From NCBI RefSeq assembly GCF_041146795.1, contig NC_135185.1, positions 11,939,529 to 12,003,528 on the forward strand: a DNA stretch of 64,000 nucleotides, given 5' to 3'. How positions within the stretch are numbered: position 1 is the first letter of the stretch; each line of letters opens with the position of its first letter. Of the stretch, positions 38,028 through 48,800 are shown in pieces. Made by a program: the position numbers and the translations under genes. Under the pieces are notes generated by a model that had not been told where the DNA came from, made no database searches, and worked only from the letters and a program-made list of their open reading frames with translations. This DNA is from Maylandia zebra (Eukaryota; Chordata; Actinopteri; Cichliformes; Cichlidae).

Positions 38028-38888
38028 TCATGAGATAGATAGGTTAGGAGCAGAGGCTCGTATCTTCTCCTCAAGTCTGATTGCAGATGGTCTGTATGGA
38101 GGAGACTTGTATGAAGATTTGAGGAATGAAGGCTTTTCCTTTAGATCATGCTTCGACCCAACACGGTTGGAGTTGTTAAAGGGGTCCTCAAAGTCGTCAT
38201 GTTGGATGTCCATGGCGCGGTTGCGTCTTTTAACCTTTTTTGCACACTGTACAATGCGCTTGTAGATGAGATAAAAGATCTCACAGATATTCAGGACGAT
38301 GCAGAGGGCTGAAGCTCCGACCATGAAGTATGTAAAGACTTTTTTTTCAGTGGGGTGACCAATGTAGCAGTCCACAATGTTCGGGCAAGGCGACACTTCA
38401 CACTTGACCAGCCTTGGCAGGTAGAAGCTGTTGTATATTCGGTGGAGGATATAGAGGAAAGCGATTTCAATGCCCGTCTTAGCAAAGAGGCTGATCAGGT
38501 AAGTCCACCATAAGCCGCCATGTTTCTTGCCCGTGTTGTTGTACAGCTTGGTGTTCTCACCATGCTTGGCCTTGTACTTGCGCTCACGGTCATCACGATA
38601 CGCCACATGCATGACCACCATTAATGATGGACAGGTGACAAAGATGAGCTGCAAGGCCCATAGGCGGATGTGGGAGATGGGGAAGAAGTGATCATAGCAG
38701 ACGTTGGCACAGCCGGGCTGCTTGGTGTTGCAGTCAAAGTCCTTCTGCTCGTCACCCCACACTCGTTCTGCTGCCACCACATACACCAACACCCTGAACA
38801 CAAACACCACTGACAGCCAAAGACGCCCAAATGCCGTGGAGTATTTGTTCACCCCACTGAGGAGGGCTTGAAAGGTTTTCCAGTCCAT
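38028..38888 (-). CDS. gjb3: Connexin, gap junction beta-3-like
   Basis: Single coding exon for a 286-residue four-pass membrane protein whose hexamers form gap-junction channels. The N-terminus [17 protein letters not shown] and transmembrane 1 ([18 protein letters not shown]) match human GJB3 almost residue for residue. Loop 1 has the connexin cysteine set ([12 protein letters not shown]) and loop 2 the second ([12 protein letters not shown]). The cytoplasmic loop is short, as in beta connexins, with [17 protein letters not shown]. The C-terminal ASAPNLS resembles the GJB3 end ASAPNLTPI. Mammalian GJB3 is 270 residues. An acceptor in the 5' UTR (first exon base 38935, 47 bases before ATG) shows the usual connexin plan of a non-coding first exon plus one coding exon. 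In zebrafish nomenclature it would be a cx35.4-type gene; orthology is from memory. Confidence 0.9.
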   Translation of the reverse strand: MDWKTFQALLSGVNKYSTAFGRLWLSVVFVFRVLVYVVAAERVWGDEQKDFDCNTKQPGCANVCYDHFFPISHIRLWALQLIFVTCPSLMVVMHVAYRDDRERKYKAKHGENTKLYNNTGKKHGGLWWTYLISLFAKTGIEIAFLYILHRIYNSFYLPRLVKCEVSPCPNIVDCYIGHPTEKKVFTYFMVGASALCIVLNICEIFYLIYKRIVQCAKKVKRRNRAMDIQHDDFEDPFNNSNRVGSKHDLKEKPSFLKSSYKSPPYRPSAIRLEEKIRASAPNLSIS

Positions 38889-39811
38889 GGTCTAGTCTGG
38901 CAGTTAAGTATCTTGGTAGCAGTTTCTCTTCAGACCTGGATGTGGTAAAATGAAGAATGGTTGAGCATATATTCACTATCACCTGAATTATCTGCTTTGA
39001 GACTCTGAACGTTAGTGTTTGTGAGCTCTTACATACGAGGCTTTCTTTAAAAATAAAAACATTTTCTTACTTAAAAGGAAAAAAATGGCACTGGATCTTG
39101 TAAAGCTGATTTTTTATTTAAAAACAGCTCCCACTTCTAATCTATCAGTGCTACCAGAAACACCCACAAACGCAATTATGAGGAGGCTTCGTGCCAGCTT
39201 GATCAAAAAGGAAATAGCTGAGCCAACACTAACACACCCAACCTTATACACATAAAATGTACTTTTTGGAACTTTATAGTTAAACAGTTAAACATTAAAA
39301 GGAGATATATAAGCACCAGTCCTATCATGTTAATTTGTTTATGAGTAGACGCGGGTTCTTGGAATCTTTACAGGTCGTTAAAAAAAGCCTTTTACGCACG
39401 GGCTGTCTTGGGTTTTGTTTAGTTTTTTGACTTTTTGGACACCGCGGTACGTACATGGCTCTTCTCATTCACCAGAGATAAATTACAGTTACGTAAATTG
39501 CTCCACGAAAGTCCGCGAATCGATCACTCAGCCTGCGATCATTTCCAGCTTGCGCAAACGCGAAGTACATTTACGAAGTTTAAATGTCAAAATCAAGAGG
39601 AGGAAGAAAAAGGTTTTCACTAACCCAAGAAGGTTAATCCATAATTGTTCCAAACCGATGCAAGCACGTGTTTATTCCCCGATGATCTGTCGTTTCTTTT
39701 AGTTCGTTTGACTCCTTTAGTGCACAGACTTGGCTCTGCTCGCCAGGTAAGGGAGCGCAGTGCTGAGAAATGTCTTTGTGGGTGTGGTTAATACGAAAGA
39801 CTAGAACTTAC

Positions 39812-39900
39812 CCCCAGATTTTCCTCATCTCCCTCTCTCCATGTGCCTCTTGTTCGCCAAGACAGTATAAAAACTATCACAGCAACGAACTGCGTTGTTT
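39812..39900 (-). other. Candidate non-coding first exon, gjb3-like gene
   Basis: On the minus strand a good donor (GGG then GTAAGT, intron starting at 39811) could pair with the acceptor ending at 38936, giving an intron of 876 bases. The upstream edge is unknown. No properly oriented TATA box was seen. Confidence 0.35.
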
Positions 39901-39904
39901 CCGG

Positions 39905-42895
39905 GTAATTCTGGTAGGATTTGAAAATACGGGAGCAATCACCACACTTGGTTCAAATGTACTGGTGGCAATCTGGGGACCACCAGGAATCATTCTGAGG
40001 GTCTGAAGATCAGACTTATCATCACTTCACAATGAATAAGAGTTTTCTTCCCCACACATGTACCTTCTGAGGTGTACCAATATTAATCTGACTGATTAAA
40101 TCTCATCGAACAGCGTTAACGGGCATTAAACCCCTTCAATATATTACTTATTTATTTTTCAAAGGGTTAAAAGGCAAAGCACTTAGCTTCATTTTTTATG
40201 TTTGAGGATTCCAAGAACAGGGTTTGCTGCCTTGCCTCAACTTGTTTCTGAGTGCTTAACAGAGTAGACTAAAAGGAGGACACACCCTAAGGTGAATACA
40301 TTTTTTGTTGTTATGTGTGACTCTTCCTCTTCATGTTGAAACTTTCCCTACACTACTTTTTTTTTTTCTTCTTTTAACGAGGTTAAAGCAAAAGATTAGA
40401 CTTTTGTTAGCGGGGAGATCAGTTTATATATTTGTTTGATTTGTGTTCTTTTCTTTGTAAATGAATCAGTTTTCTTCTTTCAAGGCTGAATATTGTGTTT
40501 CCTTTATGCTTTTTGAAACGTCTACTCGTCTCAGATAACAACTCACAAACTCCCAGAACGCTCAAGCTCCTCTTCATTGTAAGATCATAAGCTGCAGCTT
40601 TTGTCTCCTCTTTATCATAGGTTAAAAACTATTGTATTATTTTGCAGATGAAGATCCTGTCTGGAACATCCAATGTCTGTTTGTTTGAAATTCCAGGGCC
40701 TTGCTACAACTTGCCAGCTCTTGTGCTGAAAGCATTTCTATTCAGTCTTTGAATACAAATAATATAATGCAATAACATAAGTCAGGTTTGTTTGTACTGT
40801 TTAGTATCACAAACACAATGCCCTAATGGGTTTGATACAGGCTCATAATAGCCATGTCTCCCCACCAAACACAAAAGTTAAAATAAGTCCAGGAAAAGTT
40901 CGCAGAAATCACAGAAGTTCCTGTTCAGGTGTCACATGCACGGTGCAAAACCAAACCTGATCATCAAGTTAAGTTACTGTTACTCTTTGCACCTTGTAAA
41001 CCGCTTAAAAGACAAAGATATAATAAGAACTGTGAACCAGAACCAGGTGAAAATGTGCACAACCACAATTAATTCAACTGTATATCTTTAAATGCTTTAG
41101 AAAGAACTTCCTTTACATATTCCAGTCTTGCATTCAAACAACAAACACCTTTGTGTCATTTTGTAAATGTAAAAGCAACACTAGATGCAGATTGTTGGAG
41201 TGGTGCTCTCTTTAAATGACATGGCTGAACTTGAAGCTTCAGCTGTAGCTGAGCTTTTCAGGAAATCCTCTGAGGGCAGGGCAGCACAACATCAGCAATT
41301 CACAACTTAGATCAGTTCAGTGGACAGAAATTACATTCAATTCGGGGAGGGGTTAAAAAAAAGAGTCTTCTAGACTTTAAATGAAGAACTAGTCAAGGCA
41401 GATGAGGCACGCCTGGAAAAATGCAGTCTGTGACTCAACCGTGGCAAGTCTTTACGTGAGAGGCCAAAACAACAGGATAAACACTTCTCTGGTTGTGATG
41501 AAAGTAAGGAAACAGAACAGAGGAAGTTGGTGCAAGATGAGAAGATACACCAGGGAAGGTCTGATGATGAGGCTCATTAAAGAAAAGACCCACACAAACA
41601 GACCACATAGAACAAGCACAGAACAGAGCTGAACATAAAGCTGCTCTAAATTTCAGTGCCAGTTTATATTACACAATACTTTATGTGACGAAGGTTAATA
41701 AAGTTATTATTGGGTTATTGTCATCACCAGAAAATATCAACTATCAAAGGTCCACGTTCGTCTTGTGCCTTTTCCCTTGTGGAAGGATCCTCTAAAAGAT
41801 CTTGGACTAATTTATGTTAATAAGCCAAATCATGACTGGTCACACTGCTTCAGGAAAACCTGCATTGTTCCATGACAGGAAAACATTATGGCCTTAACTA
41901 CAGTTATTCTCATTTCTAATGCATCTAATTGTGCTGGACCTGGTGGGAAACAACCACCTATTCCAAAGTTTCTCCTACCAAAAGCCCCAAACTCAACAAC
42001 AGCGAGTTAAATATATAAGACAATGTAAACTTGCAAATATTCTCATTTGTGGCAGACGGTACCAGTGAGTTTTGGGGGCATTAGTCAAATAATCTCAACT
42101 ACTTAAGATTCTCTCAATCAATATTTAATTCATCTCTAGATGGGCCCAACAAGGACCTCTGGCAGCCTGGAGAATATTTCTGAAAGTTCAGGTAATTTTA
42201 AGGATCGCTTGACCTAAGTCATGTACACACATACCAAAACAAAATTTTCTGCTTAGTGCACATCTGTCATATTTCTGATGGCATTCCACAGTGAAGGTGA
42301 AAGTGGCTTTCCTGAATGTTATTACGATAATCTACAGACCTCAGGGGTAATTTTTGAAAAGAGTGTCTACTAAAATATACTTTAACACTTCCAGTTGAAC
42401 ATTCACGTCTACATGTCTCAATGAGAGCAAAAAACTCTCTCCTTAGATCTACTTCATCTCTCTTACAGTGTAAATACTGAAGCTGTCCATTCAGAATAGC
42501 AAATTCCTGTGCTGGGTGGATCCACACATCAGCAGGGATGAAACAAACCGAGGCGTGGGAGGTTCCTGCTCTGCCCGTTTTAAAGTACCAATCAACTGTA
42601 AAAAGTTATGAGGGCGCTGCTCATGGCAACAAAGCAATTTGTGCAGCCAATGAGAGAGGGCCTTATGAAACACACGGATGAAGGAAGAAAACAAGAGAAG
42701 AAAGTCTGACGCCTTAGTCCAACCACAGAACCTCTAATCCTTTTCTGGACAGGCCGCCTGCTTTACATTGTTCTGCATGGGAATCTGTTTACTGGAACTA
42801 CAGCTCTCATTCTGAAGTTAATACAGTATATGCTGCAGTGTGTGGACCTCTAGGACTCAACCCTGCACTAATAAAAACACACTCAAAATGCAAAA
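39905..42895. other. Between the two connexin genes; no gene seen
   Basis: About 3 kb of AT-rich sequence with short frames and no recognised exon, RNA or repeat family. It may hold the promoter of the gjb3-like gene (left) and 3' sequence of the second connexin (right). Confidence 0.45.
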
Positions 42896-42903
42896 TTATA
42901 ATC

Positions 42904-42909
42904 TTTAAT
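42904..42909 (-). terminator. Candidate poly(A) signal (ATTAAA) of the second connexin
   Basis: TTTAAT on the + strand reads ATTAAA on the minus strand about 600 bases past the stop codon. Weak support. Confidence 0.3.
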
Positions 42910-43507
42910 GAAAAATAATCACAACAAAACTGCATCTCAGTACAGTGAAATATAAACACCCTGATATCACTGACTGCTCTTTGTTCTCTACTGCATGTAC
43001 ACAGGAAATACAGAAAGTAAAATGCAGCAACTTTCCAACCTTTTGATAAATAATGAAAAATACAGTTCACCAAGAGTCTGACACACTGAGTGTCTGAGTC
43101 AGAGGGAAAGACTGCACACAGTTTGAACCAAACATCTTGAGGCTGGGCAAGAGCAGAAGGAAAATCTTACACACAAACCACATGTGTTTGTAAAACCTTA
43201 CTCGCCAAACCAGCGAGTGACTCATGTATTTGATCTCAAGGCTCAGTTGGACACCGCTTTGCACAAATTGTTTTTTATTCCCTGCAAGGGCTAAAGAAAT
43301 GTAAACTGTAAAATAAGTCCCTACAGCAGAGAGGAGTGCAGAATTTAAACTTTTAAAACCATATAGAATAAACTACACTGCAGTTCAGTCTCTGAGAAGA
43401 AGAAAAATCTTCTGTCAAGTCTTTTAAGGAAGTTGCTGTAGAATGGCGAGAGACAGCTTTGCTTTCCCATGTCTTTTTCATAAAGTCTGTGTAATGTTCT
43501 CAGTATC

Positions 43508-44293
43508 TCAAGATACGACGACATAGTACGGCGTCTTTTTAGTGGTGCCTTGTTCCGCTGACTTTAGAGCGTTTGCCTCCATCAGTTTGCTTCCACTGGA
43601 CATTGAGTGGGTGATGACCTGACGAGAGTGATGGGCTGAGCTGAGAAACTCATGGCAGCGTTTTCCGACTAGGTAGAGGATTTCAAAAAAGGAGAGGAGG
43701 ATGCAGGCCAAGCTGGTGACCACCATGAAGATGGTGAAGATTCTTTTCTCAGTAGGCCGAGAGATGAAGCAATCCACCGTGTTGGGGCAGGGATCCTGTG
43801 CACACTTAATGAGACTGGGGAAGCTGTAGCCCTCGTACATGTGGTAAACGAGGAAGACGAAGGTGGCGTCCACGCCTATTTTGAAGACCAAAGTCAGGAT
43901 ATAGGTCCACCACAGGCCTCCACGCTTCTTGCCCGTGTTTGGGTAGAGACGCTTGCAGTTCTCGCCATACTTTAGCTGATTTTTCCGTTCTCGGTCCTCC
44001 CTGTAGGCGACGTGCATCACCACCAGGAATGAGGGGCAGGTGACGAAGATAAGCTGGAGGGCCCACAGGCGCACATGGGAGACGGGGAAGAAGTGGTCAA
44101 AGCAGACATTATGGCAGCCGGGCTGATTTGTGTTGCATGTGAAGTCTTTCTGTTCATCTCCCCACACCTTTTCTGCTGCCACCACAAACACCAGAATTCT
44201 GAAGAGAAAAACAACCGAGAGCCAAACTCTGCCGAAGGCTGTGGAGTATTTGTTCACTCCGCTGAGGAGGCCCTGGAGAACTACCCAATTCAT
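43508..44293 (-). CDS. Connexin, gap junction beta-4/beta-5-like
   Basis: Single coding exon, 261 residues, four-pass gap-junction protein. It begins [17 protein letters not shown], and the MNW start is that of GJB4 and GJB5 rather than GJB3. Loop 1 cysteines [12 protein letters not shown] and loop 2 [12 protein letters not shown] are complete. The segments [24 protein letters not shown] and [13 protein letters not shown] are typical of beta connexins. The end of TM4 ([11 protein letters not shown]) is closest to GJB4/GJB5. The C-tail is short and ends YYVVVS, a possible PDZ-type end. The 5' UTR acceptor (first exon base 44386) gives the same exon plan as its neighbour. The gene lies head-to-tail with it, so the two arose by tandem duplication, as in the mammalian GJB3/4/5 cluster. 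Zebrafish equivalents would be cx34.4-type; I do not assign a symbol. Confidence 0.9.
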   Translation of the reverse strand: MNWVVLQGLLSGVNKYSTAFGRVWLSVVFLFRILVFVVAAEKVWGDEQKDFTCNTNQPGCHNVCFDHFFPVSHVRLWALQLIFVTCPSFLVVMHVAYREDRERKNQLKYGENCKRLYPNTGKKRGGLWWTYILTLVFKIGVDATFVFLVYHMYEGYSFPSLIKCAQDPCPNTVDCFISRPTEKRIFTIFMVVTSLACILLSFFEILYLVGKRCHEFLSSAHHSRQVITHSMSSGSKLMEANALKSAEQGTTKKTPYYVVVS

Positions 44294-44774
44294 GATGACT
44301 TTTGTTCACAGTCTGTCTTCTCTTGCTGCTGATGGAAGAGAGAGGCAGCCGTTGGTGGAACAGACCAACGTGAGGGATGAACTAGCCTGAAACAAGAAGA
44401 AAACGCAGTCGAATCACAAATGCATAAAAAGGGAGAAGAAACAAAGTGTGGAGGAGCTGGGTCATAAGCGTACACGTTTGCGTGTTTACACGGATTTGGG
44501 GCGACAGTGAAATACACAAATCCGTGTAACGCGAGCAGAAAAGAGACTAAAAACGTATACAGTGTGTTTTCAGTTGCAAAATGTCTGACTTTGGCAATCA
44601 TCTGCGTGCGGAGTCTCAATCCGTCAAGTCAAACCAGCCTTTCCACTTCACACAGTTTTAACAGTTAACGCGTAATAGCGCAAACCAAAGTAGACAACAA
44701 GCACTAAAAATCCACTGAAACAAACTCGCTTTAATATCTGAGCAACTCCTTTACACATGTCTGTGAATACTCAC

Positions 44775-44950
44775 AGTTTAAACCCAGATGTCGCGGTTCA
44801 AAGTCGGAGCGCAGGAGCGGAGTTTGGACGAACCTCTCCGATGACACTCTCGGAACATTTCCCGACAGGATGGGAGTGGAAGGGGCGGAGTCGCTCGTCT
44901 GCCTCGAGCTCAGTGTGTTCAGGTGAAATAACTGCTCCACCTAGAACGTG
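44775..44950 (-). other. Candidate non-coding first exon and promoter, second connexin
   Basis: The minus strand has a good donor (AAACT then GTGAGT, intron starting at 44774). It pairs with the acceptor before 44386 for an intron of 388 bases. Upstream on the transcribed strand lies a GC box (GGGGCGG on + at about 44881). The 5' edge is not determined. Confidence 0.4.
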
Positions 44951-45670
44951 TTCAGTCATGGGGAGTTATTTTGGCTGCTTTGAAATATGCAACAATAATT
45001 CCGATGCAACTTTTTTTCCTCCTCGCTGTTATTTTTTAGAAGACTAATTAAAAATCAATGATGTGGTGGATCCTGTTCAGCTGGGAAACAACAAGCTTAA
45101 GCAGAGACAGGCAACAGGCACAAGTTAAGGTAAACTGAAAGAATGCATATGTCTATTTACACTGTCTGCTGCACGTTTGTGCTAATTTGCAGTTTTTTTT
45201 ATCTGCATATTCGCTAAATAACGTTTCCCGAACAAAAGTCATTTCAACATTAAAATTTTCTGTAACGCCAAACGTCTACTTTCATTCTTGTTCTAAATGT
45301 CTTTACATTAGAGTTAGATTTATTTAAGTATATTATGCCTAATTTGCATATTACTCTTTGCTTTATATTTTGCAGTTCACATTAGATATTCCTGGATTGG
45401 AACCGGCCCCTCTCTACTTTTGTGAGGGGCAGCCAAACGGAGGAAGCGAGCTTTAAAGGGAGGATGGTCTTTAAGTGAGTTGCACTAAAACCCAGGTTAA
45501 GATTAATTGGGATTATTTGAATCATGCAAGAATAAAATTACGAAGCATATTAGGTCCCTGTAACCTTGCAAAACCATACAACAGTAAATATGTGCAAAAA
45601 ATGGCCTTCACTGTGGAGCTTTGAATAGGTAAGCAGATAAGACAATCAAAGAAACATGTTTCATTATAAA
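44951..45670. other. Connexin-ppie intergenic
   Basis: AT-rich, no gene or repeat recognised. Confidence 0.5.
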
Positions 45671-45675
45671 ATGAG

Positions 45676-45681
45676 TTTATT
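45676..45681 (-). terminator. ppie: Poly(A) signal of ppie
   Basis: AATAAA on the minus strand, 123 bases past the ppie stop. A (CA)n repeat at about 45761-45791 lies within the short 3' UTR. Confidence 0.6.
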
Positions 45682-45760
45682 GAAATATTTACATGGCAGA
45701 AGATCTGGTTTCAAAGTACAAAACAGCAAAAGGTCATCTTGCTCTCAGACATGTGCCGCT

Positions 45761-45791
45761 TACACACACACACACGCACACACACACACAC
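45761..45791 (+). repeat. (CA)n microsatellite in ppie 3' UTR
   Basis: About 15 CA units with one interruption (GCA). In the transcript it is a (TG)n run 13-43 bases after the stop codon. Confidence 0.8.
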
Positions 45792-45803
45792 AGTGCTTTT
45801 TAT

Positions 45804-48800
45804 TCACACATACTCTCCACAGTCCGAGATGATCACTTTCTGCTTCGGCTTTCCGTCTTTGGTTCCCTGAGCCTGCAGAGAGAAAACAACAACAAGTTAT
45901 CTGACATGACACGATCGTTCACTGTCAGTCCTTTAAATGGTAAATGGCCTGTATTTGTATAGCGCTTTACTAGTCCCTAAGGACCCCAAAGTGCTTCACA
46001 CATTCAGTCATCCAGCCATTCACACACTGGTGATGGCAGCTACATTGTAGCCACAGCCACCCTGGGGCGCACTGACAGAGGCGAGACTGCCGGACACTGG
46101 TGCCACCGGGCCCTCTGACCACCACCAGTAAGCAACGGGTGAAGTGTCTTGCCCAAGGACACAACGACCGAGAGTGTCCAAGCCGGGACTTGAACCGGCA
46201 ACCTTCCGATTACAAGGCGAACTCCCAACTCTTGAGCCACGATTTAAAAGTGACATCTACAGGGCCACAGTAGTCCAAGCTGTCTCTGCAGATCATTCCA
46301 GAAACAGGGAGCCACGCGTTTGAAAGCGTTGTTGTCCGATTCTGTTCTGAATGTTGTGAGAGCTTTTATACTAGTATACTGAACATTCTACCCCCATATT
46401 CAACATCCTTTGCTCTCCACCATCTCTCTTCTGCACATGTCCAAAACATCTCAGCATCGCTTCCTTAACTTTGTCTCCAAGCTGCACAACCTGGGCTGTT
46501 CCTGAGAATTTTCTAAACAGAAGGTCCACCACTGAAACGCTCCAGATGCAAAATGAAGGCGTGAAAAGGCGAAACAAAACTGTGCTGGAGAGGTCTGTGC
46601 ACCCATCCGGTGCATTCCCAGGTTTATGGAGCACAAATACTGGTGTATATTGAAAAAGAACAGTTTTTTCTTAACAAAAACCTTTACAAAGTGAAACAGC
46701 CAACACCATTATAAAGAAAACTCCTACTGCAGCTTTGACCCTTACCTCCATTGCCCTGAGTACATCCATCCCCTCCACCAGCTCTCCAAACACCACATGT
46801 TTGCCATCCAACCAGTCCGTTTTGTCAGTGGTGAGGAAGAACTGAGAGCCGTTTGTGTTTGACCCAGAGTTCGCCATGGAGAGTTGCCCTGTGTGCATAG
46901 GAGACAACAGTTAGTCAGTCAGCCCTGCCTGAGTCTAGTTCTGCTCGAGGTTGCTTCCTATTAAAAAGTAGTTATTCCTTTCCACTTTCATCAGGTGCTG
47001 CACATAGGGGATCATCAGATTTTGGGGGTTTAGATCAAATACCGTAGACCATAAACGATCTGCTTTAGTGAATTGGCAGCATTTCAATAAAACTAGCTTC
47101 AACTCTTTCCATCCATTCGCTTCCGCTTGTCCTTTTTCAGGGTCACGGGAGCCTATCCCAGCTGTCGCAGGGCTAACACACAGGGACAGACAACCATTCG
47201 CACTCACATTCACACCTTTGGGCAATTTAAATTAATCAATTAACCTATCCCCAATAAGTGCATGTCTTTGGTGGGAGGAAGCCTGAGTACCCAGAGAGAA
47301 CCCACGCAAACACGGGGAGAACATACAAACTCCACACAGAAAGCCCCCGGCCTGATGGTGGAATTGAACTCAGGACCTTCTTGCTGTGCGGCAACAGTGC
47401 TAACCACCATGCCACCCACCACATTCAACTGAATGTGGAAAATATGTTGTTACAATATGTCTGCACAAAGTCTGTGATAACATTACCAGTATTGCAATGA
47501 TAAAACGTGTGTATTAGCTATACAGGCCTATTGTTCTTCTTTATCAGGTCCAGTCTGCTCGCATAAGCACCAAACGCTGAATAGCCTCGATCCACTCAAT
47601 CAACAAAAGTAAAAGAATTCAAACATGCTTTTACTGAGGTCAAAAATCTGAGGGTAAATACATGCCACGAGTAAATAAAATAGCTTTTCTTATTCACTGT
47701 GGATTTTGCAATGTTCGTTCTGCACGTTCATATAACAATGATGAAGAAATTATGATTTATCAGTCATCTCTATGTCATGAGTCTAAAATCATGCCTTCTG
47801 TGCAGAACCTGCCTACATATAGCAGTGCTGATAACCCAAACAAAAACCTAGAGCACCATGATAGCTGGGTAACATTCTTTGTGTTATGACAGGGAATGCA
47901 CACGTTAACACGCTAATAAAAATATAAGACTCTTGAAGTTACATTTTTAGCCTCTCAGCAGGTAACAAAAAGTTATAGATTAGAAGTGGCACTACGAATA
48001 TTACAGTAACACACCTGCCAGGTTTCAAGTGATCACAGATCGAGTTTGTCACTGAGATGAGTCTTCCATGTAGGATTTGTTACTGCAAACTGTGAGCTAT
48101 TCCAGTATTTACTTTCCTTTAGTCAGTTTGTTGAGTGGGTTGTGCCTACATAGTTAATCATGTAGCCTGCAAACTACTTTAAAAAGAACTCAATTTCATC
48201 TATAACGCTAATTTTAAAAAAGCCTTTGCGTCAGTAAAGTTCAAAAAATCCACCAGTAAGGTTCATTCTTCGTTAAGGCATTACTGTAGTTTTCAGGCTA
48301 ATAATCCTGAAGTGCCAGAATTACACTTAGTGCCATTTATGTTAAATAGTAATTGACAGTAGTGTTAGTTTAAATAAGTGTTAATTAAAAGTCAGATAAA
48401 AAGATTATTATAGCAGCTCTTAGTTACGATGGTATGAGAAAAGTGGTGAGAAAAGTAAGTTTGTCATGAAAAATCCCACTTGTTTGACTCGTGTGAATGC
48501 GATTGGAGGATGGACTGATCTGTTACACTCGCTAACCTGTGACTGAATTCTTGACACAAGTCTGTCAGCGAGTTATTTGTTTCCTCACTTGATTTACGAG
48601 TTTTCAGCTACATATGCAAAGAATTCCAAATGTCAGCAACAGCTCTTCAGTCATGCCACGTTGCTTTTCAACGCTTTAGCAATCACAGGTTTGAAACAAA
48701 AATGCTGGCGTGTCCAATCTGGTCGTAGGAACAGGAAGTACGAGCCAACACACCTTTGTCTTTTGTTGCGCTTCTGACGTAAATCACAAAAGAAATGATT

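Noticed and set aside
39860-39880. TATA box (AGTATAAAAACT) for the gjb3-like gene
   Set aside because: It points along the plus strand, away from the connexin, and no plus-strand gene starts there.
46180-46245. A functional tRNA gene
   Set aside because: A and B boxes are present but the body continues into a SINE and the cloverleaf arms do not pair well.
47360-47425. A functional tRNA gene
   Set aside because: tRNA-like head of a SINE; B box is altered and copies of the family recur in the window.
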